64,000 nucleotides of DNA. Origin: Denitratimonas yunnanensis (SeqCode) (GTDB lineage Bacteria; Pseudomonadota; Gammaproteobacteria; Xanthomonadales; Xanthomonadaceae). The DNA is taken from contig JAPMLR010000004.1 in assembly GCA_026410415.1 (NCBI GenBank), positions 124,001 to 188,000 on the forward strand, read 5' to 3'. A program made the translations under genes and the position numbers. Below are positions 1 to 8,553 of this stretch, in pieces; the stretch's first letter is position 1, and each line of letters opens with the position of its first letter. Under the pieces are notes generated by a model. That model made no database searches. It was not told where the DNA came from and saw only the letters and a program-made list of their open reading frames with translations.

Positions 1-131
1 TGCCATGGCTCGTCGATGGTGAGGCTGTCCAGTCGCGTGCCGGCGGCAGAACGCCAGATCGCCAGAGTGACCAGCAACACCAGCAGTGCGATGCCAAGCA
101 GTCGGTCGGGAGACAGGAGATTGGAATTCAC
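1..131 (-). CDS. N-terminus of a GT39-like membrane glycosyltransferase (partial)
   Basis: The frame starts at a GTG at 131 and runs off the left edge of the window, giving about 43 residues. It opens with a short polar stretch, then one strongly hydrophobic segment (about residues 11-25), then an acidic TIDEPWH motif. A TM helix followed at once by a short loop with Asp-Glu is the usual N-terminus of the GT39/ArnT/PMT family, which transfers sugars from polyprenyl-phosphate donors on the periplasmic face. Only the first helix is visible, so the family call is an inference. The gene diverges from grxC. Confidence 0.5.
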   Translation of the reverse strand, partial: MNSNLLSPDRLLGIALLVLLVTLAIWRSAAGTRLDSLTIDEPW

Positions 132-502
132 GATGCGGTTGCTTCGATCCGGACATCATGGGAAACGCAAACGCGTATCTGGCCGGGCCATGTTGCGTCG
201 TGACACCGGAGGTTGCCAGCACCGTTGCTCGTGCCGTTTCCGGGGCCTGGCCGGTCAGACGCATCGCATCAGATTGATCACAGTGCATGCCACCGACGGA
301 CGCGCCCCGGGGTGGTGCCATGCGGCAAACAGTGCCCGGTCGGCACACCGGCAGCATGTGCCCGCTCAGGCGTGGTGTGTGCAACTGGTTCGGCGTGCGG
401 CTTTCACGCGCCATTTCCGCTACGGGTTTGCCTGGCGTCGGGTGACTGGCCGCCCTTCACCGGGTGCGGGACAATGGCGCTCTCGGACTTTGGAGTTTTC
501 GG
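132..502. other. Intergenic, no gene seen
   Basis: This is a divergent spacer between the partial glycosyltransferase (-) and grxC (+). Open frames exist in it but show no family resemblance and no convincing ribosome binding site. It should hold both promoters, but I could not single out a convincing -35/-10 pair. Confidence 0.5.
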
Positions 503-763
503 ATGAGCAAGGTCGTGATGTACACCACGCGGATATGCCCCTACTGCATTTCCGCCAAGCAGTTCCTGACACGCAAGGGGGTGACGGCGGTGGAGGAGAT
601 CCGGATCGACGAGGACCCCGAGCGCCGTGTCGAGATGCTCCAACGGGCCAAGCGCACCTCGGTGCCACAGATTTTCATCGGGGACACCCATGTGGGCGGT
701 TTCGACGACATGGTGGCGCTGGATCGTGCGGGTGGGCTGGATCCGTTGCTGGCAGAGGCTTGA
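503..763 (+). CDS. grxC: Glutaredoxin 3 (GrxC type)
   Basis: This is a small cytoplasmic thiol-disulfide oxidoreductase of 86 aa that uses glutathione to reduce disulfides and mixed disulfides. The dithiol active site C-P-Y-C lies at residues 12-15, after the first beta strand (VVMYTT). The TVP-type cis-proline motif is seen as S-V-P-Q-I-F, followed by the G-G-F-D-D glutathione-binding turn. The length is normal for GrxC. I chose the ATG at 503, preceded by TGGAG at 491-495, over an upstream in-frame ATG at 464 because the protein then begins at the conserved first strand. It converges on the next gene with only 15 nt between stops. Confidence 0.93.
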   Translation: MSKVVMYTTRICPYCISAKQFLTRKGVTAVEEIRIDEDPERRVEMLQRAKRTSVPQIFIGDTHVGGFDDMVALDRAGGLDPLLAEA

Positions 764-778
764 GTCGGGCCTGCCCGA

Positions 779-1858
779 TCAGTCGAGACGGAAAGCGATG
801 GTGCGGCGAGCTTCCGAGTCCCAGCCGGAAAGTCGGCGAAATGCGACATCGGTGAACTCGATGGCGTCGCCACCACTGATCTCCATCCGGCAGATGGCGG
901 GAGGCGAGCCGGGGTGTCCGGGAGGCGTATCGCAATGCAGTGCCGCCGTGTCGTCCGCGTCGTAAAGCACGAAGCCGCCCGCGAGCGATTCGCTGCGCAC
1001 GAACTCGATCCAGCGGGTGTCGCGCGTGCCGCTTTCCGCACCGGCCACGAGCCAGCGTCCGAGCAGCGCATCGCCGGGCTCCTGTGCGAAGCTGAACCGC
1101 ATGATCGACAGGGGGCGCAGATCAATGGCGCCGGTGCCGGCATCGGCCCGGGAAAACCACAGGATGGCGCGTGATGGCGTGAGGGTTTCCACGTCGACGA
1201 CGCCACTCAACCGGATCTCCTCCGGTGCCGCGTAGCGCGCGAACGGGCCTGCGCCACCTTCGAACTGCCCAAGATCCAGATGCGCGATGCCATCGGCCAA
1301 TTCGCCCGCACCGAAATACCAGGCCGGGGCGCCATGGGCGCCATAGCCCATCACGCTCAGGCTGATGAGGCTGCCCTGCGTTTCCACCGAGAGTCCCAGC
1401 CCCGGTCCTGCGCCGAATTCACCACCTTGTTCGGCCCACCAGAAGCCGCTTTCCAAGGACATTCCGGAGATGGCATCACCTGCACGGACCAACGCGAATC
1501 CGGCAAGGAGCGGATCTTCTCCCGGTGCGCCATCGATTTCGAATCGGACCCGATGGACGCCATTCCCGGTAAGCAGCTGGTCGCGTGGCAGTGCGGGGCT
1601 GAAAAATGCGTATGGGGTGGGGCTGGCGCGACAACCTGTCGTCTCCCGCGTTGCCGTCAAACGAATCTCGTGCCCCCGGGAAGAAACCTCGCGCAGCTGC
1701 GGCGGGCAGGTGTCTGGCCAGATTCCGGCCACGTCGAAATAGACCTCATCGTCTTGGGTACTGGCCAGCGCGAGCCGTGCGGGCTCGAATGCGTCCGCCG
1801 CCGGCCCGAAAGCTGCCAGAATCGTGAACGCAAGGAAGGAGTTGGCCCAAAGTCGCAT
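779..1858 (-). CDS. Secreted protein of unknown function
   Basis: The product has 359 aa. The N-terminus is a clear Sec signal peptide (hydrophobic about residues 5-20, ending near A-D-A-F). The mature part is rich in Gly, Ala, Ser and acidic residues and contains a few Cys, as expected for a beta-rich periplasmic or extracellular protein. I recognise no catalytic motif and no named domain. Its stop lies next to that of grxC (convergent), and it diverges from the isocitrate dehydrogenase gene with about 70 nt between starts. The frame, signal peptide and codon use support a real gene, but the function is unknown. Confidence 0.75.
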   Translation of the reverse strand: MRLWANSFLAFTILAAFGPAADAFEPARLALASTQDDEVYFDVAGIWPDTCPPQLREVSSRGHEIRLTATRETTGCRASPTPYAFFSPALPRDQLLTGNGVHRVRFEIDGAPGEDPLLAGFALVRAGDAISGMSLESGFWWAEQGGEFGAGPGLGLSVETQGSLISLSVMGYGAHGAPAWYFGAGELADGIAHLDLGQFEGGAGPFARYAAPEEIRLSGVVDVETLTPSRAILWFSRADAGTGAIDLRPLSIMRFSFAQEPGDALLGRWLVAGAESGTRDTRWIEFVRSESLAGGFVLYDADDTAALHCDTPPGHPGSPPAICRMEISGGDAIEFTDVAFRRLSGWDSEARRTIAFRLD

Positions 1859-1929
1859 GGGCGCAACTGTACCCCATGCACGGCATCGCCGATAATGGGC
1901 GGCTCAATATTTCACAGGACCCACTTACG

Positions 1930-2940
1930 ATGAATCCGACGATTGCAGTGATCCGGGGCGACGGTATCGGCCCGGAAATCATGGACGCCACGCTGCACGT
2001 CCTCGAAGCGATGGGGCTGGGGTTGAATTACGAGTTCGTCGAGGCGGGTCTCGCCGCTTACGAGAAAGAAGGCGAATTGCTGCCGGAAAAGACCCTGGAA
2101 ACCATCGCCCGGCTGGGTGTGGCGCTGAAGAGCCCGCTGACCACGCCGGTGGGAGAGGGCTTTTCCTCGATCAACGTGGCGCTGCGACGTCGCTTCGATC
2201 TTTACGCCAATGTGCGACCCGCGATCTCCTTCCCGAACACCAAAGCTCGCTATCAGGGCATCGACATCATCACGGTGCGCGAGAACACGGAAGGTGCCTA
2301 CATCGGCGAAGGGCAGGCCCTGTCCGCTGACGGCGAGACCGCGACGCTGACCCAGAAGATCACGCGCAAGGGCTCGGAGCGCATCGTTCGCTATGCCTTC
2401 GAACTGGCGCGCTCGGCAGCACGCAAGAAAGTCACCGTGGTGCACAAGGCCAACATCCTCAAGACCACGTCGGGCTTGTTCCTGCGTGTGGCGCGCGAGG
2501 TCGCGGCGCAGTACCCGGACATCGATTTCAACGAAATGATCGTGGACAACACCTGCATGCAGCTGGTGATGCGGCCGGAGCAGTTCGATGTGATCGTCAC
2601 CACCAACCTGTTCGGCGACATCATTTCCGACCTGTGCGCGGGGCTGGTCGGTGGTCTTGGTCTGGCGCCGGGTGCCAACATCGGCAAGGACGCGGCGATT
2701 TTCGAAGCCGTGCACGGCACGGCACCGGACATCGCCGGGCGCGGCATCGCCAACCCGGTCGCACTGCTGCTTGGCACCACCCAGATGCTCGGCCACATCA
2801 ACATGGAGCCGGCGGCACGGCGGCTGCGTCGGGCGATCATCAACACGATGGAAGCGCGCGACCACCTGACGGCGGATCTGGGTGGCAGCGGGTCGACGAT
2901 GGAGTTCGCCCGCGCCATCGCGGCCCGCGTCAACGATTGA
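1930..2940 (+). CDS. NAD-dependent isocitrate dehydrogenase
   Basis: This is an oxidative decarboxylase of the isocitrate/isopropylmalate dehydrogenase family, 336 aa. It begins with the typical I-R-G-D-G-I-G-P-E-I motif. The substrate loop reads V-R-E-N-T-E-G-A-Y, which points to isocitrate rather than isopropylmalate (LeuB has R-E-L-T-G-G). The metal-binding region is seen as N-L-F-G-D-I-I-S-D-L, and the NAD-site motif as H-G-T-A-P-D-I-A-G. The length fits the short, homodimer/homotetramer NAD-type enzymes found in xanthomonads. I chose the ATG at 1930 over the one at 1876 because the conserved start follows it directly. Homoisocitrate or tartrate dehydrogenase are less likely alternatives. 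The role is the TCA cycle. Confidence 0.88.
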   Translation: MNPTIAVIRGDGIGPEIMDATLHVLEAMGLGLNYEFVEAGLAAYEKEGELLPEKTLETIARLGVALKSPLTTPVGEGFSSINVALRRRFDLYANVRPAISFPNTKARYQGIDIITVRENTEGAYIGEGQALSADGETATLTQKITRKGSERIVRYAFELARSAARKKVTVVHKANILKTTSGLFLRVAREVAAQYPDIDFNEMIVDNTCMQLVMRPEQFDVIVTTNLFGDIISDLCAGLVGGLGLAPGANIGKDAAIFEAVHGTAPDIAGRGIANPVALLLGTTQMLGHINMEPAARRLRRAIINTMEARDHLTADLGGSGSTMEFARAIAARVND

Positions 2941-2950
2941 CGCTCGAACA

Positions 2951-2983
2951 CTCGGGCCGGGTGATGCATCAGCCCGGCCTGAG
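2951..2983. terminator. Bidirectional hairpin between idh and thiD
   Basis: An 11-bp stem (CTCGGGCCGGG at 2951-2961 with CCCGGCCTGAG at 2973-2983, one G-T pair) encloses an 11-nt loop that is itself palindromic (TGATGCATCA). It sits between convergent genes and covers the thiD stop codon. There is no T run on either side, so termination is inferred from position and stem strength. Confidence 0.5.
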
Positions 2984-3799
2984 CGATTCTGCAAGTCGCC
3001 AGCCGTGATCCAGTACGGCCACCCCGCCTGTTCCCGGGCGCAAGGCGTGACGCAACGCGCCGAAGACATAGTCGGCGGCATCGCGGCAGGCGGCTTCCAA
3101 ATCCCAGCCTTGCGCAAACTTCGCGGCAATCGCTGCCGACAAGGTGCAGCCGGTGCCATGGCCGTTCACGTCCAGGCGTGGATGGCAAAACCGAATGTGT
3201 TGCTCGCCGTCGAACAGCATGTCGATCACTTCGGTGCCGGGCAGGTGCCCGCCCTTCATCAGTACGGCGGCTCCGCTTTGCTCATGCAGATTGCGGGCGG
3301 CGGCGGCCATGGCTTCGCCATCGGGAATGCGTTCGCCGAGCAGCAGCTCGGCTTCATGCAGGTTGGGCGTCAACAAGGTGGCAAGCGGGAACAGACGTCC
3401 ATGCAACGCATCAAGCGCATCCTCATCCAGCAACCGTGCGCCGGAGGTGGAGACCATCACCGGATCAATCACCACATGCGCCGGGGCATGCGCCGCCAGG
3501 GCATCAGCTACCACCTCGATCACCTCCGCATTGGCCAGCATGCCCAACTTCACCGATTCGATGCGGAAATCGGCGAACAGCACATCGATCTGTTCGCGCA
3601 GGAAGGCGACAGGCGGGACATGCACTGCAGTTACGCCTCGTGTGTTCTGTGCCGTGAGGGCGGCGATCGCGCTCAATCCATGGACGCCGAAGGCCGCGAA
3701 GGTTTTCAAGTCGGCCTGAATGCCGGCGCCACCGCCCGAGTCGGATCCGGCGATGGTGAGTACGGAAGGTGGGCGGGTGTCGCCGGTGTGTTGTGTCAT
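2969..3799 (-). CDS. thiD: Hydroxymethylpyrimidine/phosphomethylpyrimidine kinase
   Basis: ThiD phosphorylates HMP and then HMP-P to give HMP-PP, the pyrimidine half of thiamine pyrophosphate. The 276-aa product has the ribokinase-fold N-terminus T-I-A-G-S-D-S-G-G-G-A-G-I-Q-A-D. It also has the M-V-S-T-S-G-A substrate motif, the K-G-G-H loop and the anion-hole motif G-T-G-C-T-L-S-A-A-I with its catalytic Cys region. The length is standard. No other thi gene is nearby, and I saw no TPP riboswitch in the 136-nt upstream spacer, so thiamine control is not evident here. Confidence 0.95.
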   Translation of the reverse strand: MTQHTGDTRPPSVLTIAGSDSGGGAGIQADLKTFAAFGVHGLSAIAALTAQNTRGVTAVHVPPVAFLREQIDVLFADFRIESVKLGMLANAEVIEVVADALAAHAPAHVVIDPVMVSTSGARLLDEDALDALHGRLFPLATLLTPNLHEAELLLGERIPDGEAMAAAARNLHEQSGAAVLMKGGHLPGTEVIDMLFDGEQHIRFCHPRLDVNGHGTGCTLSAAIAAKFAQGWDLEAACRDAADYVFGALRHALRPGTGGVAVLDHGWRLAESLRPG

Positions 3800-3877
3800 T
3801 GCAACAGTCGTCCGATGCGGGTGTGGCGAAAAGGGTTCTTTTAGCCGACGAGTGGCGTTGTTTCTAGGGGTGCTTCG

Positions 3878-3906
3878 TTGACGCAGTGTTGTTTGTTCGC
3901 CATACT
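3878..3906 (+). promoter_or_regulatory. Sigma-70-like promoter for the 3936 gene
   Basis: TTGACG at 3878-3883, a 17-nt spacer, then CATACT at 3901-3906. This is a good match to the housekeeping consensus, and it lies 30 nt before the start codon in the thiD divergent region. Confidence 0.5.
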
Positions 3907-3922
3907 TTCCGTCAATTGGGGC

Positions 3923-3934
3923 TGACCTTGGTCA
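3923..3934. promoter_or_regulatory. Palindrome abutting a start codon
   Basis: TGACC-TT-GGTCA is a perfect 5-bp inverted repeat one base before the ATG at 3936, where a ribosome binding site would be expected. No Shine-Dalgarno is visible. It could be an operator just downstream of the promoter at 3878-3906 or a small translational hairpin. Confidence 0.35.
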
Positions 3935-3935
3935 A

Positions 3936-5108
3936 ATGAACATCCTTCCGACTTCGATTCCATCCAGGCGGGCCGCGCTCGCGCTGGCTTGCTGTCTGGG
4001 GCTTTCGATGGGGTTGCCGGTACAGGCAGCTGGCCAAGGTGTTGAATCCTGGCGCGAGTTCGCGCGTCGCAACATGATGCCCGATTACAGCTGGAACGAT
4101 GCGCCGTCGGCGCAGGATTTGGCACCGACGCTGCGCAAGGCCGCGCTGGGTGCACGCGCCAATGCGATCACGCTGTCATTCTCCGCGGCGCGTTCCGGCG
4201 TGCAGCGTAGCCTGACGGTGGCGCTCGACGCGACTGTCGACACGGGTGCGGCGTCCGGCTCGGTCATGTCCGCTGGCGTGCCGGATTTCCAGAGCCGGCT
4301 TTCGCCCATGAGCAGTCAATTGCTGGGTACCACGTTCGAGCAGGATGCTGGTGCCTACGGGCGTCTCGGAGTGTCCGCGCTGATTGCCCAGCAGCAGTTC
4401 GCGACGCCGGGGTTCGGCCTGGCCATGGGCTTCCAGCAGCCGTCCCTGACAAGGAAGGATCGCGTCACCGAAACGGCCGCCGGACACGGCGTCCGTCTTG
4501 ATTACCGCCTGCCGATGGGCGAGCGGTTTGCATGGCGTTGGGCGGCGCAATCGAAGCTGGAAATGGATACCTTCGATTCGGTCTACGGCATCCATGCGGA
4601 GCCTGGCGACTTCGATCTGCCTGCACGCTTCGGTGTGCAGATGGAGTGGTTTGTCCGCAAGAATTTCGCGCTCGCGTTGGGCATGGAGCGGGTCTACTAC
4701 GGTGACATTTCGCCGTTCACCAGTGCCGCACTGCCGGCGCGCCTGTTGTCGCTGATGGCAGATGGCGGCGCGCCGTCGTTTGCTTGGCAGGATCTCACCG
4801 TCTACTCGGCGGAGAGTCGGCTTTCCGACCGCTGGCAGGGGCAGTGGATGCTGCGCTACACCACGCGTCAGCAACCTTCCCCCACGGCAGAGCTGTACCG
4901 TCGCGCAATCGAATCCGAGTATGCCGGCACCAACTTCACCTTGGGCTACCGTCGTGGCCTGAATGGGTGGGGAGAGATGGCATTCACTGCCAGCTATGCC
5001 CCTTCGATGGCGTTTCTTGGCCCCGGCCCCGTTTTCACTCCTCGCACCTTTTCCCGTGGCGCGGTCGCCGAGTTCGAGGCGTTCTGGATCGTGCCGCTCT
5101 CGCTCTGA
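3936..5108 (+). CDS. Probable outer-membrane or secreted protein, function unknown
   Basis: The product has 390 aa. Residues 12-32 form a Sec signal peptide ending in V-Q-A-A. The mature protein alternates aromatic and small residues in long strand-like stretches (for example FGLAMGF, FALALGMERVYYGD, WMLRYTTR). This is the pattern of a transmembrane beta barrel, but it ends in P-L-S-L rather than a terminal Phe. No named family was recognised. It lies alone between thiD (divergent) and lon (downstream, same strand, 176 nt away). The promoter and a palindrome lie just upstream. Confidence 0.7.
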   Translation: MNILPTSIPSRRAALALACCLGLSMGLPVQAAGQGVESWREFARRNMMPDYSWNDAPSAQDLAPTLRKAALGARANAITLSFSAARSGVQRSLTVALDATVDTGAASGSVMSAGVPDFQSRLSPMSSQLLGTTFEQDAGAYGRLGVSALIAQQQFATPGFGLAMGFQQPSLTRKDRVTETAAGHGVRLDYRLPMGERFAWRWAAQSKLEMDTFDSVYGIHAEPGDFDLPARFGVQMEWFVRKNFALALGMERVYYGDISPFTSAALPARLLSLMADGGAPSFAWQDLTVYSAESRLSDRWQGQWMLRYTTRQQPSPTAELYRRAIESEYAGTNFTLGYRRGLNGWGEMAFTASYAPSMAFLGPGPVFTPRTFSRGAVAEFEAFWIVPLSL

Positions 5109-5209
5109 TGCCGGCTCCGGCCGGACTTCATCACCGCTTTTCATTCACAGGCATTTGCGGCTCCGGCAACGGGGCCGTTCTTTTGTGTGGGTGTTTGCTG
5201 CACGAGGGC

Positions 5210-5237
5210 CTTGCGCGCGGTGGTATCGTCCCCACTT
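5210..5237 (+). promoter_or_regulatory. Heat-shock (sigma-32-like) promoter of lon
   Basis: CTTGCG at 5210-5215, a 14-nt spacer, then CCCCACTT at 5230-5237. The sigma-32 consensus is CTTGAA, 13-15 nt, CCCCAT-T. Spacer and -10 fit well and the site is 48 nt before the lon ATG. Lon is a classical heat-shock gene, so context supports it. Confidence 0.65.
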
Positions 5238-5284
5238 AACTGCGACGCTCATGCCGAGCGTTCATGCGACATGGAGAGTTCGTG

Positions 5285-7726
5285 ATGTCCGACACCTTGC
5301 CCGCCGACCGCCCCCTGCTGCCAGTGTTGCCGCTGCGCGATGTGGTGGTCTATCCGCACATGGTGATCCCGTTGTTCGTCGGGCGGGACAAATCCATGCG
5401 TGCGCTGGAATCTGCGATGGAGCAGGACAAGCGCATCCTGCTGGTGGCGCAGACCGGTCCGGAGATAGACGACCCCGGCTCTGGCGATCTTTACCCGATG
5501 GGTACCGTGGCCCAGGTGCTTCAGCTCCTGAAGTTGCCCGACGGAACAATCAAGGTACTGGTCGAGGGGGCTGAGCGTGCGAAAGTGTCCTCCTGCGAGG
5601 AAGTTGATGGCGCGCTGGTGGCAATGGCCGAGCCATGCGAGTCGATGAGCGGGCGCGAGCCGCGCGAGATCGAAGTCATGCTGCGCTCGCTGCTTTCGTT
5701 GTTCGAGCAGTACGTCAAGATGAATCGCAAGATTCCACCCGAACTGTTGGCGACCCTGTCCGGCATGGACGATCCGGGGCGCGTCGCCGACACCATCGCA
5801 GCACATCTGGCGATCCGTCTGGCCGACAAGCAGACTTTGCTGGAAACCCTGGATGTGGGGGCGCGGCTGGAAATGCTGATCGGTTTCGTTGACGGCGAAA
5901 TCGATGTGCAGCAGATGGAAAAGCGCATCCGCGGCCGGGTCAAGTCGCAGATGGAAAAGAGCCAGCGCGAGTACTACCTCAACGAACAGATGAAGGCCAT
6001 CCAGAAGGAGCTGGGCGATCTCGACGAGCAGCCCAGCGAGCAGGAGGATCTTGCCCGCAAGATCGCCGCGGCCAGGATGCCCAAGGAGGTCGAGGCCAAG
6101 GCCAAGGCCGAACTCAACAAGCTCAAGCAGATGTCGCCGATGTCGGCCGAGGCCACCGTGGTGCGCAATTACATCGACTGGCTGGTCGGTGTGCCATGGA
6201 GCAAGCGCAGCAAGGTTCGGCGCGACCTCAAACAGGCGCAGGACGTGCTCGATGCCGACCACTACGGTCTGGAGAAGGTCAAGGAGCGCATCCTCGAATA
6301 CCTCGCGGTGCAGACGCGCGTGAAGCAGATGAAAGGGCCAATCCTGTGTCTGGTCGGCCCGCCAGGTGTGGGCAAGACCTCGCTCGGGCAATCGATCGCC
6401 AAGGCCACGGGCCGCAAGTTCGTGCGCATGAGCCTGGGTGGCGTGCGCGACGAGGCCGAGATCCGGGGGCACCGTCGCACCTATATCGGTTCGATGCCCG
6501 GGCGGTTGGTGCAGAACCTCAGCAAGGCGGGCACGAAGAACCCGCTGTTCGTGCTCGACGAGATCGACAAGATGAGCCAGGACTTCCGCGGCGATCCGGC
6601 CTCGGCACTGCTGGAAGTGCTCGATCCCGAGCAGAACCACAGCTTCAACGATCACTACCTGGAAGTGGATCTGGACCTTTCCGAAGTGATGTTCGTGGCG
6701 ACGGCCAACTCGCTCAACATCCCGGGACCGCTGCTGGATCGCATGGAGGTCATCCGCATTCCCGGTTATACCGAGGACGAAAAGATCGCCATTGCCGTCA
6801 ACTATCTTCTGCCCAAGCAGGTCAAGGCCAACGGACTGAAACCCGAGGAAATCGCCGTGGGCACTGATGCGATCAGGGAGATCGTGCGCTACTACACGCG
6901 TGAGTCGGGTGTTCGCAATCTGGAACGCGAAATTTCCAAGATCTGCCGCAAGGTGGTGAAGGAGATCGCGCTGGCTGGCCCGAAGCCCGAGCGCAAGAGT
7001 CGTCGCAAGAGCTCCGGCATCAAGATCACGCCGGCGAACATTCATGCCTACCTCGGTGTTCGACGTTTCGATTTCGGGCGTGCGGAGGAGCAGGCCGAAG
7101 TTGGCTTGGTGACCGGCCTTGCGTGGACCGAAGTGGGCGGTGACCTGCTCCAGATCGAGGCGACGCTGATGCCGGGCAAGGGCAACCTTCAGCACACCGG
7201 CCAGTTGGGTGATGTGATGCAGGAGTCGGTCAAGGCTGCTCTGAGCGTGGTGCGCTCACGTGCCGAGCGTCTCGGTCTGGACCCGCAGTTCCACCAGAAG
7301 CACGACATCCATGTGCACGTGCCTGAAGGCGCGACACCCAAGGATGGTCCGAGTGCCGGAATCGCGATGTGCACCGCATTGGTATCCGCGTTGACCCGAG
7401 TGCCGGTGAAGGCCGACGTGGCGATGACGGGCGAGATCACCCTGCGCGGTCGCGTGTTGCCGATCGGCGGGCTGAAGGAAAAGCTGCTCGCGGCACTGCG
7501 TGGCGGTGTGCGCACGGTACTGATCCCGCAGGACAACGAGAAAGATCTGGCGGAAATTCCGGGTGAGGTGCTGAAGGCGCTGAAGGTCGTGCCGGTACGC
7601 TGGATCGATGAAGTGCTGGATCTGGCTCTCGTGGAGCCCATCGCGCCCGCTGCCTCGCATCCACATGCCGCACCGCTCGACACGGGTGTGGCGGCGGAGG
7701 AAGGGGCTGTTTCACGGGCACATTGA
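5285..7726 (+). CDS. lon: ATP-dependent protease Lon
   Basis: Lon is a cytoplasmic AAA+ protease that degrades misfolded proteins and unstable regulators. The product has 813 aa. The N-terminal substrate-binding domain (about 1-200) starts with [10 protein letters not shown] coiled linker follows, then the AAA+ module with Walker A G-P-P-G-V-G-K-T and Walker [10 protein letters not shown]. The C-terminal protease domain has the catalytic Ser in K-D-G-P-S-A-G and the catalytic Lys in G-G-L-K-E-K. I chose the ATG at 5285, eight bases after GGAGAG, over an upstream in-frame ATG at 5264. The promoter looks like a heat-shock promoter. HU, encoded just downstream, is a known Lon substrate in E. coli. 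Confidence 0.98.
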   Translation: MSDTLPADRPLLPVLPLRDVVVYPHMVIPLFVGRDKSMRALESAMEQDKRILLVAQTGPEIDDPGSGDLYPMGTVAQVLQLLKLPDGTIKVLVEGAERAKVSSCEEVDGALVAMAEPCESMSGREPREIEVMLRSLLSLFEQYVKMNRKIPPELLATLSGMDDPGRVADTIAAHLAIRLADKQTLLETLDVGARLEMLIGFVDGEIDVQQMEKRIRGRVKSQMEKSQREYYLNEQMKAIQKELGDLDEQPSEQEDLARKIAAARMPKEVEAKAKAELNKLKQMSPMSAEATVVRNYIDWLVGVPWSKRSKVRRDLKQAQDVLDADHYGLEKVKERILEYLAVQTRVKQMKGPILCLVGPPGVGKTSLGQSIAKATGRKFVRMSLGGVRDEAEIRGHRRTYIGSMPGRLVQNLSKAGTKNPLFVLDEIDKMSQDFRGDPASALLEVLDPEQNHSFNDHYLEVDLDLSEVMFVATANSLNIPGPLLDRMEVIRIPGYTEDEKIAIAVNYLLPKQVKANGLKPEEIAVGTDAIREIVRYYTRESGVRNLEREISKICRKVVKEIALAGPKPERKSRRKSSGIKITPANIHAYLGVRRFDFGRAEEQAEVGLVTGLAWTEVGGDLLQIEATLMPGKGNLQHTGQLGDVMQESVKAALSVVRSRAERLGLDPQFHQKHDIHVHVPEGATPKDGPSAGIAMCTALVSALTRVPVKADVAMTGEITLRGRVLPIGGLKEKLLAALRGGVRTVLIPQDNEKDLAEIPGEVLKALKVVPVRWIDEVLDLALVEPIAPAASHPHAAPLDTGVAAEEGAVSRAH

Positions 7727-7822
7727 AACCGCTCCGGATGATCACGAAGGTTGACTTGCAGGAAGTCTTGTGGAAGTTGCCGAAAATCCCCCTGAAACCG
7801 CATGGCACAGCGAAAAATCGTG

Positions 7823-7851
7823 TTGCGCATGGTGGTTGGCGCTGGTATAAA
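7823..7851 (+). promoter_or_regulatory. Sigma-70-like promoter of hupB
   Basis: TTGCGC at 7823-7828, a 17-nt spacer, then TATAAA at 7846-7851. It leaves a 5' leader of about 130 nt that holds a small GC hairpin (GCCTCC at 7912-7917 with GGAGGC at 7922-7927). The two downstream tRNAs are probably on the same transcript. Confidence 0.55.
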
Positions 7852-7990
7852 TCCAGCCCACCCGCGGGCCGGTGCAGGATGCACAGTCCGGTGGAAATGA
7901 CCGGGCGCTGCGCCTCCTTCCGGAGGCTGCACCCGCCGGACGAAGATAACGACGAGAACCTGAACTCGTAACTCTGGAGTGACATATCAA

Positions 7991-8263
7991 ATGAACAAGG
8001 CTGAATTCATTACTGCAGTGGCTGCCAGCGCCGAACTCTCCAAGACCGATGCCGGCAACGCAGTGGATGCCGTGATCGAGGTGATCAAGAAGGCTCTCAA
8101 GAAGGGCGACAGCGTTTCGCTGGTGGGCTTCGGTACCTTCGAAGTGCGCAAGCGCGCGGCCCGTACCGGTCGCAATCCGCGCACCGGTGAGACCATCAAG
8201 ATCAAGGCATCGAAAATTCCTTCATTTAAGGCTGGCAAAGCCCTTAAGGATGCTGTAAACTGA
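7991..8263 (+). CDS. hupB: DNA-binding protein HU
   Basis: A 90-aa histone-like nucleoid protein that bends and compacts DNA as a dimer. It starts M-N-K-A-E-F-I and carries the arm motif G-R-N-P-R-T-G-E with the intercalating Pro. It ends with the typical [11 protein letters not shown] chose the ATG at 7991, preceded by TGGAGTG, over an in-frame ATG at 7979. The gene lies between lon and two tRNA genes, an order common in this group. Whether it is HU-alpha or HU-beta cannot be settled from sequence alone. Confidence 0.97.
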   Translation: MNKAEFITAVAASAELSKTDAGNAVDAVIEVIKKALKKGDSVSLVGFGTFEVRKRAARTGRNPRTGETIKIKASKIPSFKAGKALKDAVN

Positions 8264-8274
8264 TCGTCTTCGCA

Positions 8275-8349
8275 GGGTGCTTAGCTCAGCGGTAGAGCGT
8301 CGCCCTTACAAGGCGAGGGTCGGGGGTTCGAAACCCTCAGCACCCACCA
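8275..8349 (+). tRNA. tRNA-Val (anticodon TAC)
   Basis: A canonical cloverleaf with acceptor stem GGGTGCT/AGCACCC, anticodon TAC in the loop CT-TAC-AA, T arm GGGGGTTCGAAACCCTC, discriminator A and encoded CCA (8347-8349). It starts 11 nt after the hupB stop codon. Confidence 0.97.
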
Positions 8350-8373
8350 AAGCACCATGCAGCGTCAAAGCGC

Positions 8374-8450
8374 GGAGTGGTAGTTCAGTCGGTTAGAATA
8401 CCGGCCTGTCACGCCGGGGGTCGCGGGTTCGAGTCCCGTCCACTCCGCCA
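8374..8450 (+). tRNA. tRNA-Asp (anticodon GTC)
   Basis: 77 nt with acceptor stem GGAGTGG/CCACTCC, anticodon GTC in the loop CT-GTC-AC, T loop TTCGAGT, discriminator G and encoded CCA (8448-8450). It lies 24 nt after tRNA-Val and is followed by a strong terminator. Confidence 0.97.
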
Positions 8451-8457
8451 CTATGCC

Positions 8458-8491
8458 GAGGGCGCCTGATTTCAGGCGCCCTCTTTTTTTT
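8458..8491 (+). terminator. Intrinsic terminator after the hupB-tRNA unit
   Basis: A perfect 9-bp stem, GAGGGCGCC (8458-8466) with GGCGCCCTC (8475-8483), has an 8-nt loop that can pair further (TGA/TCA). Eight T follow. It ends the hupB/tRNA transcript before ppiD. Confidence 0.92.
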
Positions 8492-8553
8492 ACTGTCTCG
8501 ATCGCGTCGTTGCAGGCGCGCGGCCCACTCCAAGCTAGCGAAGATTCCGTCCG

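Noticed and set aside
3800..3935. TPP riboswitch upstream of thiD
   Set aside because: The conserved CUGAGA and ACCUGA elements of the THI box were not found on either strand.
5249..7195. Long open frame on the strand opposite lon (about 648 codons)
   Set aside because: It lies wholly antisense to Lon, a clear gene, and its product is His/Leu/Arg-rich with no family resemblance, which is a GC-rich shadow.
7912..7927. Hairpin GCCTCC-TTCC-GGAGGC before hupB as a lon terminator
   Set aside because: It has no T run and lies downstream of the hupB promoter, so a leader hairpin is more likely.
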